Source of the DNA: JACKJA01 sp050297015
GTDB taxonomy: Bacteria > Pseudomonadota > Alphaproteobacteria > Micavibrionales > Micavibrionaceae
Reading direction: 5' to 3'
Length of the DNA stretch: 25,046 bases
Assembly (NCBI GenBank): GCA_050297015.1
Contig: JBNKRZ010000034.1
Coordinates: forward strand, 1 to 25,046
Shown: in pieces, positions 17,428 to 25,046 of the stretch
Layout: each line of letters starts with the position of its first letter
Position numbering within the stretch: position 1 is the stretch's first letter
The notes under the pieces: model-generated
Told to the model about the DNA's origin: nothing
Database searches by the model: none
What the model saw: only the letters and a program-made list of their open reading frames with translations
Translations under genes and position numbers: made by a program

Positions 17428-18522
17428 TTAATCAGAATGACTATAATTTGCCGGAAAAGCAAAGCGTGCTGAAAAATCGTTTATGCGGCCAGCCATCATC
17501 CGTGAATAAGAGGGCCAGTCCGTAAGTGTTATTCTATGTTCACCATTTTCTATGGATTCCCATATTTTTTTGTTTACCCACGCAGGATAGTGTTCTGAAT
17601 CGCGATAGATTGTAATATCATCACAAATACCATCGATTAGATCAAAAGCAAAAACACGAACATGAGGCATATTTTTTATGCCCTCCAGTACCGCTCGCCG
17701 CATCAACATTTCGGTCCAAAAGCCTTCATTATTCCGTTTCGCAATATGATCATAATAAGACACTGGTGGAAAAAAGAGGTCAAAATGAACTTGCGGATTT
17801 TCCTTTAAATAAGGCAGAAGGTTTTTTTCGACACTAGGAAAACGAAGAGCACGAAGCTCATGCGGCGGGGTCAGTGTAAAAGATAAATTTTTGCGTCTGA
17901 CAGTCCGGCGCAGTTTTTCAATATTGTCTGGTGCCTGAAAATTTTCAAACATTTCTGCTTCGATCTGCGTCCAGTGATACAGATTTTTTATGGGCTTTCT
18001 GTGTTTTGTTTTTCCTCGTATAAGTTTAACCGCTTGTTTAGCGACACTGCCGTTAAACAAATAACGCCAGTCATTCAAAAGAACATCGTCATAAAGCCAT
18101 AGCGGTAAAGGAGCGTCGGGGTGCACGTCATCAGGGTTTTGATCGCTGTAAGAAATAAAGATTTCCCAGATTACTGATTTGACCTTACCCGATGCCAGTG
18201 TTTTTTCAGCGATCGCAGCCAGTTCTTTCGCCCGTCCTCCGGCAAGCGTGAGCGGAATTGTATAATCATCAAGTTCGAAATTCTGACTTAGCGATGTACC
18301 GATAATCACCTTATCATACGGGCTTTTTGGATCAGAAAGGTAAGTATTGATAAATCCGGAGGCTTGATAGCGATCCGAATTAATAAACCCCGGATCTTTT
18401 ATGAACAGGGGTTTGTGATAAACAAAAAAGGGATCAAACACGACGATAGCGCCCGCGGGCATCAGGAAAAGCAGAATGCCTATCAATGCTGTTAAAAGAA
18501 AGAATTTTTCCGGCTTTATCAT
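17428..18522 (-). CDS. SGNH-hydrolase-like acyltransferase partner of MBOAT
   Basis: A 364-residue protein with an N-terminal membrane anchor or signal (about 8-28). The catalytic pieces of an SGNH-type acyltransferase are visible: Ser77 in VIIGTSLSQNF and a late Asp-x-x-His, D308 and H311 in YRDSEHYPAW. This resembles the AlgJ/AlgX and DltD-like proteins that pass acetyl or acyl groups from a partner MBOAT to an extracytoplasmic polymer. It lies 12 bases after the MBOAT gene, with a GGTAAG site in the gap, so the two are almost certainly one operon. The acceptor is unknown: no polysaccharide synthase or glycosyltransferase is near. Class is strongly supported, substrate not. Confidence 0.82.
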   Translation of the reverse strand: MIKPEKFFLLTALIGILLFLMPAGAIVVFDPFFVYHKPLFIKDPGFINSDRYQASGFINTYLSDPKSPYDKVIIGTSLSQNFELDDYTIPLTLAGGRAKELAAIAEKTLASGKVKSVIWEIFISYSDQNPDDVHPDAPLPLWLYDDVLLNDWRYLFNGSVAKQAVKLIRGKTKHRKPIKNLYHWTQIEAEMFENFQAPDNIEKLRRTVRRKNLSFTLTPPHELRALRFPSVEKNLLPYLKENPQVHFDLFFPPVSYYDHIAKRNNEGFWTEMLMRRAVLEGIKNMPHVRVFAFDLIDGICDDITIYRDSEHYPAWVNKKIWESIENGEHRITLTDWPSYSRMMAGRINDFSARFAFPANYSHSD

Positions 18523-18534
18523 CGTTCTTACCGC

Positions 18535-19971
18535 CTAAAACTGAAAATAAATGAACTCGGAAATCCGGTTCTTATAATAAACCATCAGGCAAAGAGATAC
18601 GCATAGAAGAACGGCTGAAAGCAATAGCCATTTTTTGTTGCTCTGCCAAGAATACCACTTTTTAGGCGTTCCTGATTCTACATGGGACATAACCTGCAGT
18701 GCATTCGGCATAAAAAAGGCAATAAGAGCCGCCACAGCAATAATTTTCCAAGCATTTGTCGGATCGCCCATATCCGCCATTCCCACCATACTTTTCAGAA
18801 TCGTATGAGCTCCGGCAAGGCTTTCGCTACGGAAAAAGACCCAGGCAACAACGACTGAACTCATTGTCGTCAACCAGCCGAAAATGGCTCTGATCTTTCT
18901 TGATTTTTCCGGCAAAGGAAACCAATACCGCCAAAAATGATTTATGCAGAGATACAAGCCGTGCAATCCCCCCCAAACGATAAAAGTCCAGCCCGCACCA
19001 TGCCACAACCCACCGAGCAGCATTGTGAGCATGAGATTTACATAGCGCCTGAGTCGTCCCTTACGATTCCCACCCAGAGGGATATACAGGTAATCACGCA
19101 AGAAAGTCGAAAGCGTTATATGCCAGCGGCGCCAAAATTCTATGATACTGGCGGCTTTATAAGGAGAGTTGAAATTGTCCGGTAATCTGATCCCGAACAT
19201 CAAACCGATACCAATCGCCATATCGGAGTAAGCCGAAAAATCGAAGTAAAGTTGAAAGCTATAGCCCAGTGCGCCTTCCCAGGCCTGAATTATTGTAATG
19301 ATTTCCCCACTATCTGCGGCGGTGAAAACGGGCGATGCATATTTAGCCAGTTCATCCGCAATCACAACTTTCTTGAATAACCCAAGAGCAAGGAGTGACA
19401 AACCCAGAGCGGCTTTTGTCCAGTCATATTCCCGTTGAGGCAAGCTGTGAAGCTGCGGCATGATTGTTTTGTGATTAAGAATGGGGCCGGCAATTAAATG
19501 AGGGAAAAAAGTTACAAATCCCAAATATTCGATAAAGCTATGTTTCCCCACCATTCCCCGCCACGCATCGACCAGATAGGCAATTTGCACAAACGTGAAA
19601 AAGGAAATCCCAAGAGGCAGCACAATATCGGGAATCGGCACATCATGCGGTAACAGTGTATTTATATTTTGTGTGAAAAAACCGGCATATTTGAACCAAG
19701 CAAGGCAAGCAATGTTGCCGCTAACGCCAATCCAGAGCCATAACTTCCTTGGTTTCTCGGCCGATATTTGGGCGCCGATGAAAAAATTAAAAATGATCGA
19801 TCCGATGAGCAGGACCAAATACCGAGGGTCCCACATGCCATAGAACACAAGAGATAAAAAGCCTATAAAAGCCAGAGCAGATTGGCCATAACCGAACCGC
19901 TTTAAGTTCCAAAAAACAAATAGCGTTACCGGTAAAAAAAGAAATAGAAACTCGACGGAATTAAAAAGCAT
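18535..19971 (-). CDS. MBOAT-family membrane O-acyltransferase (AlgI-like)
   Basis: Polytopic inner-membrane protein of 478 residues with roughly ten or more hydrophobic spans. It would move an acyl (usually acetyl) group across the membrane for O-acylation of a cell-surface polymer. MBOAT signatures are visible: EFWRRWHITLSTFLRDYLYIPLGG (about 278-301) and the catalytic His324 in GGLWHGAGWTFIVWGGLHG. The length matches AlgI, PatA and DltB relatives. Next in the operon is its SGNH partner. The gene lies divergent from ndk, with a 136-base gap between. Its acceptor polymer is not identifiable from this window. Confidence 0.93.
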   Translation of the reverse strand: MLFNSVEFLFLFLPVTLFVFWNLKRFGYGQSALAFIGFLSLVFYGMWDPRYLVLLIGSIIFNFFIGAQISAEKPRKLWLWIGVSGNIACLAWFKYAGFFTQNINTLLPHDVPIPDIVLPLGISFFTFVQIAYLVDAWRGMVGKHSFIEYLGFVTFFPHLIAGPILNHKTIMPQLHSLPQREYDWTKAALGLSLLALGLFKKVVIADELAKYASPVFTAADSGEIITIIQAWEGALGYSFQLYFDFSAYSDMAIGIGLMFGIRLPDNFNSPYKAASIIEFWRRWHITLSTFLRDYLYIPLGGNRKGRLRRYVNLMLTMLLGGLWHGAGWTFIVWGGLHGLYLCINHFWRYWFPLPEKSRKIRAIFGWLTTMSSVVVAWVFFRSESLAGAHTILKSMVGMADMGDPTNAWKIIAVAALIAFFMPNALQVMSHVESGTPKKWYSWQSNKKWLLLSAVLLCVSLCLMVYYKNRISEFIYFQF

Positions 19972-20033
19972 AGCGGGTGTTATAAGACATCAAACAGAAT
20001 TGTAAACTAGATACTGTTTTCTTATTTTCCCCC

Positions 20034-20062
20034 TTGCTCTTACGGGCTGGGCGCGTTATAAG
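20034..20062 (+). promoter_or_regulatory. Candidate promoter for ndk
   Basis: TTGCTC (20034-20039), a 17-bp spacer and TATAAG (20057-20062). It would start transcription near 20069, about 39 bases ahead of the ndk ATG, which has an AGAGGA ribosome site. Good spacing and a plausible place; activity is inferred. Confidence 0.45.
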
Positions 20063-20107
20063 GCGCGCACGAAATAAAAATTACCTTTAAACTAAGAGGA
20101 TTTAATC

Positions 20108-20530
20108 ATGGCGATTGAACGCACATTTTCCATTATCAAGCCGGATGCAACACGGCGCAATCTGACGGGCGCTATCAATGCCAAGTTGGAAGAGGCTGGT
20201 TTGCGCATCATCGCGCAAAAGCGCATCCACATGACGCAAGAACAAGCCGAGGGCTTTTACGCCGTTCACAAAGAACGCCCCTTTTTCGGTGAACTAACAG
20301 AGTTCATGTCATCAGAGCCGGTCGTTGTTCAGGTTTTGGAAGGCGAAGATGCCGTGGCCAAAAACCGTGAAGTCATGGGCGCGACGAACCCGGAAGAAGC
20401 CGATGCCGGCACGATCCGTAAAGAATACGCTTTGAATATTGGTGAGAACTCCGTTCATGGTTCGGATAGTCTTGAAAATGCAGCAATTGAAATCGCTTAC
20501 TTCTTCAGCGATGATGAAATTGTGGGCTAA
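20108..20530 (+). CDS. ndk: Nucleoside diphosphate kinase
   Basis: Transfers the gamma phosphate of ATP to nucleoside diphosphates through a phosphohistidine, balancing NTP and dNTP pools in the cytoplasm. The protein has the classical start MAIERTFSIIKPDATRRNL, and the catalytic histidine sits in ENSVHGSDS (about residue 117). At 140 residues it has the normal bacterial length and no insertions. The ribosome site AGAGGA precedes the ATG. It is a single-gene unit with its own likely promoter and a terminator directly downstream. Confidence 0.98.
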   Translation: MAIERTFSIIKPDATRRNLTGAINAKLEEAGLRIIAQKRIHMTQEQAEGFYAVHKERPFFGELTEFMSSEPVVVQVLEGEDAVAKNREVMGATNPEEADAGTIRKEYALNIGENSVHGSDSLENAAIEIAYFFSDDEIVG

Positions 20531-20555
20531 TCTGCTGATATCAAACTATTTTAAA

Positions 20556-20581
20556 GGGGGGCTTTTGGCCTCCCTTTTTTT
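20556..20581 (+). terminator. Rho-independent terminator of ndk
   Basis: Stem GGGGGGC / GCCTCCC (seven pairs, one G-T) with loop TTTTG, then a run of seven T. It lies 25 bases after the ndk stop. On the other strand the stem is followed only by TTTAAAAT, so it might also weakly stop transcripts from the opposite direction, coming from the histidine kinase gene that ends at 20584. Confidence 0.85.
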
Positions 20582-20583
20582 AT

Positions 20584-23500
20584 TTAATCCACGTCACTGA
20601 TCCACTGTTCGAGCTTGTTTTTTGCCTCTGCACAACTGGTGCGGAGTTTTTCAAGAACCAGCGGTAAGCCTTCCATATTTTCTTCCTTTACGGCTGTTTC
20701 AAGGTCTTTGGCAAATGCGCTGGCTTCGAAGAGACCAAAGTTTCCTGTCATCCCTTTGAATTCGTGAGCGCGTGCGGCAATGGCACCTACGTCTTTTTCA
20801 GCGATAGCTTTATCTAAAGCCGCGATCAATTCATCGACTTTTTTAAAGAGATCATCGAGAAGGGAGAGTAAAGCAGTATTTCCTATACTGCTTTGTAGGG
20901 ATGCCAGCATATCATAGTCGATTGTTGTATCATGCTGAGCGGGGAAAGGTTTATGCTCCGTTTCCGATGTGCTTTCATCATCTTCTGTTATTTCTAAGGC
21001 TTCGGCAAAGCTATCGTAATCGGGATCATCTTCAATATCTTTGAAATCAGCGGGAGAACCCAGAATATATTGCTGAATAGGGGCAACTTGTTCTTTGCCG
21101 AGGGGCGGTTCATCCGGCTTATTATCGCCGGAATATTCCTCCACAAAGGAACGGTCTGTGTTCAGGAGCGCCGAAGGTATAGGCTGAGATTGAAGTGGTT
21201 TTTCCTCTTCCTTTTTATCTCTGCTGGTTTTAACCATGCCACTGTCCGTGATCTTTTCTATGCCCCCACTGTCGCCGGTCCCAGTATCTTTGGCTTTGCC
21301 TTCATTTTCATTCTCATTCTCTTCCTCACCCTCATCCTCGTCACCTTCCACAGGGTTTACCAATTCTCCCTTAATGACGTGACCTATGACTTTTTGCAGG
21401 CGTTGCGGGTCAACGGGTTTTGAAATGTGATCGTTCATGTTGGCGGCAAAGCAATTACGGATATCTTCATCCCGGACATTCCCTGTCAAAGCAATAACAG
21501 GGATGCGGGCTTTGTCTTTCTGATCCATCGCGCGTATAGCTTTGGTTGCGCCAATGCCGCTGATTCCAGGAAGCTGTACATCCATCAGAATCATGTCAAA
21601 AGGTGGGTGTTCCTCAACCAGCGTTAGTGCTTCCTCACCGGAGGCGGCCATTGTGGTTTCATGTCCCATCCGGTGTAAGAATTCTTTGAGAAGGTTCCGG
21701 TTTATCTCATTATCTTCAACCACCAGAACATGAAGGGATTTTTCGGATTTCCCCGGCGTGGCGGATGTCGCCATTTCCATTGCGGTTTTGGCTTGTTCTT
21801 CCGAACCTTCTTGCAGACTAAGAGTGAAGAAGAAAGAGGATCCTTTGCCTTCTGTGCTGTCGATGGAAATGTCGTCGCCCATCGCTTCAATCAAGCGGCG
21901 TGAAATCGCAAGTCCTAAGCCAGAACCACCGAATTTCCGCGTGATGGAGCTGTCGGCTTGAGAGAAGGGATTGAACAGATTTTTCTGTGCTTCCGGTGAA
22001 ATACCGATCCCTGTGTCTTCGACGGAGAACAGAATACGGTGTGTTGAGCTGCTTTTTGATGAGCTCTTTGAATGGGCTGGTTTAACATGAATGGTAACGC
22101 CGCCTTTTTCGGTGAATTTAATAGCATTCCCCGCCAGATTCAGAAGAACTTGGCGCATGCGCACAGGATCGCCTATAAAAAAGCGCGGTATGGCGGGGTC
22201 AATGACCGCCTTGATTGAAATATTTTTGGTTTCAGCATGCCCGGACATTAATGTCACAACATCGGTGATCAAGCGGTGTAGATCAAAGTCGATATATTCC
22301 AGATCAAGTTTTCCGGTTTCAATTTTTTCAAAATCAAGAATGTCGTTGAGCAAAGCCAACATGGTGTTACCGGAATCCTGAATGGTTTGCACTTGCTTGC
22401 GTTGCTCTTTATTTAGCTTGCTTTCCATGAGCAAGCGGATCATGCCGGTGATACCGCTCATCGGTGTGCGAATTTCATGACTAACCACAGCCAAAAAAGC
22501 GGATTTTGCACGGTTGGCCATGTCTGCTGTTTCTTTGGCCTCACGCATTTCTTTTGCTTGTTGCAGCTCTCGTTCTCGTAGCTCGTTCATGAGCTCCCGT
22601 TCATGATTTATCATGCGGAGTAGACGGGCATTTTCTTTTTTCTCTTTTGTCTGTCTTAGCTCTTTTGCAGATATGTTACTTTGGCTTAGGGAAAATTTTA
22701 GCTCTTTATCGTCTTCATCTTCGCTATCTGTATTTTGCTGGGTGACCGCCGCCAGTAAAAACAGGCTATGAGCAATAAGGGTAATCCAGTAAGCGTTTGT
22801 AAAAAGAGGGGTCGAAGAAAAAAGGCCCGTAAGCGTCAAAATGCTCAGCGCTGCACCACAAAGAAGAACAAACCATCCCGCTGTTAAAGCATAATTCTCC
22901 GGTCGACCATTAATGCTGTGAGCACCGGCTGTTAGCAGCAAAAAGATTAATGAAAACAAGGCCGGAGCAAATATAAGCGTAGGACGCAGGATGTTGTTAT
23001 CCGGCACGATGAGCGATACGATGGTCGAAAGGACAAGAAGCGCCACGACGATATTGAAAAATTTTGTCTGCATATTCTGAGTGGCCGATATCCGGTGAAA
23101 AGCTTTGCTCCCCAGAAGAAAAGCAATCATGGACAAGTTAAGAAGAATACCCGGCGTCTCAGAAGATAGAGTATTTTGCGCGAGGACAGAGTCGTTGTGA
23201 GCATGGAATAATGCGAGCTGGAATATATAGCTCACAGCAAAAAACAAGCCGCTTTTCGTTCTTTTAAATAAGGCCGCGCCCAGAAAAAGCCCGGTGATTA
23301 AGAGTAAAAATAAACTGACGAGGCGGCTGGGGTGCAGAATATCTTTTTGCTGTGCCATATAGATGTCAAAGTCGAAAAGTTGCAAAGGCAATGTTGTCGG
23401 CATACCGGCTTCTGGAATAACATGCAGCATATAAACAGCTTCTTTTCCTGCCGGAATGGTAAGAGGGATAACCTCCGTCAACTTGACTTTTTCACTGATA

Positions 23501-24000
23501 TAGGGGTTTTGTTTTGAACTTGCGGTGTTCAGAACAATTTTCTTGTCAGTCAGATTATATAATGTGATTTGCGAAAGTTGACCGTAACGCCCGTCAATAT
23601 GCTGTCCAAAAGATAGAAGCCAACTTTCTTGCCAACTATTATTTTTTATACGAAAGATAATCCAGTGCGGTGTGCTGGAAATTGTGCCAAGCTTGATGCT
23701 GTCTGTCGTGTTGCCGTTATAGCGTCGATTTTGTTTATATTTTTGAATCACCTCTTTCGGAAGCATTTTCCCACCGGGATCGGGTAAAACGAAAAGGTGG
23801 CCGTTTAATTTATAGGCCATTTGGGATTCTTTAAGAGCTAAGGGCGTTGTGCTCTGCGCTTGCGCGGGTGAGGAAAAAATAGCCGTAAATAAAAGGGCGC
23901 CGGCAAATAGTAAAAACGTGGCCAAAACAAAACGCCGCACCGTTTTTTTTGCACGTAATGTCATGCAAAATAAAGAGAAGATATCTTGTTGTATTGTCAT
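20584..24000 (-). CDS. Hybrid histidine kinase with 7TM-DISM sensor, receiver and Hpt
   Basis: A 1138-residue phosphorelay sensor in the inner membrane. In order: signal segment (about 20-48), periplasmic sensor of 7TMR-DISMED2 type (about 55-215), seven membrane spans (about 225-420), charged coiled coil (about 445-495), HisKA with His508 (VVSHEIRTP), an ATPase domain (N box with Asn625, VEDTGIGI, GGSGLGLAI), a receiver with Asp807 (LMDVQLPG), Thr839 and Lys861, an acidic low-complexity linker (about 880-1025) and an Hpt domain with His1079 (ARAHEFKG). All relay residues are present. I used the ATG at 24000 (MTIQQDIF), although the frame runs back to a GTG at 24018. No output regulator is adjacent, so the final target of the relay must be encoded elsewhere. 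The signal sensed is unknown. Confidence 0.93.
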   Translation of the reverse strand: MTIQQDIFSLFCMTLRAKKTVRRFVLATFLLFAGALLFTAIFSSPAQAQSTTPLALKESQMAYKLNGHLFVLPDPGGKMLPKEVIQKYKQNRRYNGNTTDSIKLGTISSTPHWIIFRIKNNSWQESWLLSFGQHIDGRYGQLSQITLYNLTDKKIVLNTASSKQNPYISEKVKLTEVIPLTIPAGKEAVYMLHVIPEAGMPTTLPLQLFDFDIYMAQQKDILHPSRLVSLFLLLITGLFLGAALFKRTKSGLFFAVSYIFQLALFHAHNDSVLAQNTLSSETPGILLNLSMIAFLLGSKAFHRISATQNMQTKFFNIVVALLVLSTIVSLIVPDNNILRPTLIFAPALFSLIFLLLTAGAHSINGRPENYALTAGWFVLLCGAALSILTLTGLFSSTPLFTNAYWITLIAHSLFLLAAVTQQNTDSEDEDDKELKFSLSQSNISAKELRQTKEKKENARLLRMINHERELMNELRERELQQAKEMREAKETADMANRAKSAFLAVVSHEIRTPMSGITGMIRLLMESKLNKEQRKQVQTIQDSGNTMLALLNDILDFEKIETGKLDLEYIDFDLHRLITDVVTLMSGHAETKNISIKAVIDPAIPRFFIGDPVRMRQVLLNLAGNAIKFTEKGGVTIHVKPAHSKSSSKSSSTHRILFSVEDTGIGISPEAQKNLFNPFSQADSSITRKFGGSGLGLAISRRLIEAMGDDISIDSTEGKGSSFFFTLSLQEGSEEQAKTAMEMATSATPGKSEKSLHVLVVEDNEINRNLLKEFLHRMGHETTMAASGEEALTLVEEHPPFDMILMDVQLPGISGIGATKAIRAMDQKDKARIPVIALTGNVRDEDIRNCFAANMNDHISKPVDPQRLQKVIGHVIKGELVNPVEGDEDEGEEENENENEGKAKDTGTGDSGGIEKITDSGMVKTSRDKKEEEKPLQSQPIPSALLNTDRSFVEEYSGDNKPDEPPLGKEQVAPIQQYILGSPADFKDIEDDPDYDSFAEALEITEDDESTSETEHKPFPAQHDTTIDYDMLASLQSSIGNTALLSLLDDLFKKVDELIAALDKAIAEKDVGAIAARAHEFKGMTGNFGLFEASAFAKDLETAVKEENMEGLPLVLEKLRTSCAEAKNKLEQWISDVD

Positions 24001-24163
24001 TTTTGGTCGTATCCCCACACAGAGCTTTTGAGAAGTATATGCTCCGCTTTCCTATCATGTCTCTAAAAAGTTACGGAATAATGAATATATATAAAAGAGC
24101 GGTGCTGAAACTCACTTTTACAGATCGTTTGGCGCATGTGCGGAATGAGGGTTTTTCCATCCT

Positions 24164-24224
24164 CCTGAAATCGTCTTGCCTTTCAAGGCTTTAGGTGGGT
24201 TTTTAGGGGGCGAAAGAAAAATGG
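24164..24224. repeat. 61-bp repeat, copy A, abutting tRNA-Arg(CCT) 3' end
   Basis: Aligns without gaps to 24905-24965: 49 of 61 bases match, and nine of the twelve differences are transitions. Both copies end in the three bases that encode the tRNA CCA, so the repeat is the immediate 3' flank of each arginine tRNA. On the tRNA strand copy A can form a GCCT-TGAA-AGGC hairpin and an imperfect outer stem. Confidence 0.75.
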
Positions 24225-24298
24225 TGTCCCCGGCGGGATTTGAACCCACGGCCTCAGGATTAGGAATCCTGCGCTCTATCCTGCTGAGCTACGGGGAC
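24222..24298 (-). tRNA. tRNA-Arg (CCT)
   Basis: A complete 77-base cloverleaf on the minus strand: acceptor GTCCCCG/CGGGGAC, D arm with GCTC/GAGC, anticodon loop TTCCTAA (anticodon CCT, reading AGG), T arm GTGGG/CCCGC with TTCAAAT and encoded CCA. No intron is present. This gene family is an occasional group I intron or phage-integration target, but here it looks undisturbed. Confidence 0.96.
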
Positions 24299-24432
24299 AT
24301 TTGAGACGTATTATCTATGCAAGAGCTTTTCAGAACTTTAGCAATGGCACCAAAGGAAATCCATTCTTTTGTTCGCTCGCATGTACGACAATTCATTTTG
24401 CAGCACACTATTTTATATCTAAACGATTATTG

Positions 24433-24441
24433 TGCTATAAT
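24433..24441 (+). promoter_or_regulatory. Extended -10 promoter of the small exported protein gene
   Basis: TGCTATAAT: a perfect TATAAT (24436-24441) preceded by the TGn of an extended -10. No good -35 is seen 17 bases upstream, which the extended -10 can offset. The start would be near 24448, giving a leader of about 32 bases with an AAAGGA ribosome site. Confidence 0.55.
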
Positions 24442-24479
24442 GAGTGTGAAATAAAATTATAAAGGAATATCACAAAATC

Positions 24480-24887
24480 ATGCGCTTTTTACTTACCGGA
24501 GGGGCTATAACCTGTTTGTCTTTGATAGCATTTAGTGCACCGCTTAAGGCCGAAGAGGTCGTGAATGTGGATCAAGAGCTCTATGATGAATATCTCGAAA
24601 AATGTTTTGTCCCTCATATGCAAAACGGCGGACTAAATTTATCGACCTTTAACGAGGGCAGCAAATGCATGAAAGAGGGCGGCATAGATTTTCAATTTTC
24701 AGAAGATGGAACGGTAGCAAATTATCTTCCTGATTTTGAACCCACCACGCCGGAGGAACCTCAAACAGAACCTCAAGTAATTGAGGTAAAGAAAACCCGG
24801 AACTATGATCGCAAAAACTATATTTACAATAAATCTTCCGATAAAAAGGGGCCAAAACCCATTCTTCTGTTCGACAACACTCATTAA
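24480..24887 (+). CDS. Small exported protein of unknown function
   Basis: A 135-residue protein I do not recognise. It begins with a clear signal peptide (MRFLLTGGAITCLSLIAFSAPLKA, likely cut after LKA, about residue 24). The mature part has two cysteines (about 42 and 63), possibly a disulfide in the periplasm, then an acidic Pro/Glu/Thr stretch (about 90-102) and a basic Lys/Arg/Tyr-rich tail. It has a good ribosome site (AAAGGA) and an extended -10 promoter, so it is probably a true gene. It sits alone between tRNA-Arg(CCT) and the tRNA-Arg(ACG) fragment. Confidence 0.75.
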   Translation: MRFLLTGGAITCLSLIAFSAPLKAEEVVNVDQELYDEYLEKCFVPHMQNGGLNLSTFNEGSKCMKEGGIDFQFSEDGTVANYLPDFEPTTPEEPQTEPQVIEVKKTRNYDRKNYIYNKSSDKKGPKPILLFDNTH

Positions 24888-24904
24888 GGAAAAGTTTTCG
24901 AACA

Positions 24905-24965
24905 CCTGAAACCACCTTACCATTCAAGACTTTAGGTGATTTTTCAGGGGGTGAAAACAAAATGG
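24905..24965. repeat. 61-bp repeat, copy B, abutting the tRNA-Arg(ACG) fragment
   Basis: Second copy of the repeat described at 24164-24224. On the tRNA strand this copy folds better: CCTGAAA pairs with TTTCAGG (7 bp), then a small internal loop, then CACCT with AGGTG (5 bp). No U-run follows, so it is not a simple terminator; it may be a 3' trailer processing structure. Confidence 0.75.
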
Positions 24966-25028
24966 CGCGCCCGAGAGGATTCGAACCCCTAACCTCCTGA
25001 TCCGTAGTCAGAAACGCCGTTTTCACCC
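24949..25028. repeat. 10-bp inverted repeat flanking the tRNA-Arg(ACG) fragment
   Basis: GGGTGAAAAC at 24949-24958 and its exact complement GTTTTCACCC at 25019-25028 enclose the tRNA fragment. The outer member lies in the sequence that replaces the tRNA 5' half. It might be a recombinase-binding pair or a chance match. Confidence 0.45.
24963..25012 (-). pseudogene. 3' fragment of tRNA-Arg (ACG)
   Basis: On the minus strand, 25012 to 24963 reads as the anticodon stem-loop (stem TCTGA/TCAGG, loop CTACGGA, anticodon ACG), variable region, T arm AGGGG/CCTCT with TTCGAAT, acceptor 3' strand CGGGCGC and CCA. The bases upstream (25013-25046) do not contain the needed GCGCCCG acceptor strand or a D arm with GCTC. 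The gene therefore breaks just before the anticodon stem. This fits the scar left when an integrative element duplicates the tRNA 3' part at its far end; the intact tRNA would be beyond the right edge. Confidence 0.8.
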
Positions 25029-25046
25029 TTTTACGATGAACTCCTA

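Noticed and set aside
24649..25026. Minus-strand open frame of 125 codons covering the end of the window
   Set aside because: Reads through the tRNA-Arg fragment and the repeat; the plus-strand exported protein explains the region better.
24963..25046. Group I intron in tRNA-Arg
   Set aside because: Known tRNA group I introns lie in the anticodon loop, but here the break is before the anticodon stem. The 34 bases upstream are too few to judge an intron core.

Overview
The window looks like chromosomal DNA of an alphaproteobacterium of moderate GC content. The evidence is the gene families and their order: ETF-ubiquinone oxidoreductase next to a TPR protein and ispE, a divergent family 4-type uracil-DNA glycosylase, a HisN-type histidinol phosphatase, and an initiator tRNA with an alphaproteobacterial look. 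A Micavibrio-like or Rhodospirillales-like host is a guess from overall flavour only.

Left region (1-3175) is the end of an integrated element. A type I restriction-modification methyltransferase gene (hsdM) and a tyrosine integrase gene lie immediately 3' of an intact initiator tRNA gene, all on the minus strand. This is the classic layout of an island inserted into a tRNA 3' end. Two perfect 10-bp direct repeats, 11 bp apart, lie between int and the tRNA and could be recombinase or excisionase arm sites. The rest of the element (presumably hsdS, hsdR and other cargo) lies off the left edge.

Middle region (3303-20581) is mostly housekeeping. It holds inorganic pyrophosphatase; a small orphan receiver-like protein; a translationally coupled proB-proA-(zeta-like P-loop kinase) operon; a DNA-binding-domain-less cyclic-nucleotide-binding protein; an unrecognised 222-residue protein; hisN; a soluble-type lytic transglycosylase; ispE with an upstream TPR lipoprotein-like or exported protein; ETF-QO; uracil-DNA glycosylase; a two-gene MBOAT plus SGNH acyltransferase module; and ndk with a clear terminator. 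The proline genes (proB, proA) supply glutamate-5-semialdehyde. IspE feeds isoprenoid (and so quinone and undecaprenyl) synthesis, and ETF-QO passes electrons to that quinone pool. The transglycosylase and the MBOAT/SGNH pair act on the cell envelope.

Right region (20584-25046) holds a very large hybrid histidine kinase (7TM sensor, HisKA, ATPase, receiver, acidic linker, Hpt), an intact tRNA-Arg(CCT), a small exported protein with its own extended -10 promoter, and, at the very edge, only the 3' part of a tRNA-Arg(ACG). That fragment lacks the acceptor 5' strand and the D arm, which suggests the attachment-site scar of a second integrated element lying to the right. A 61-bp repeat (49 of 61 identical) abuts the 3' end of both arginine tRNA sequences. 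The window thus seems to be a stretch of ordinary chromosome bounded on both sides by elements that used tRNA genes as targets.
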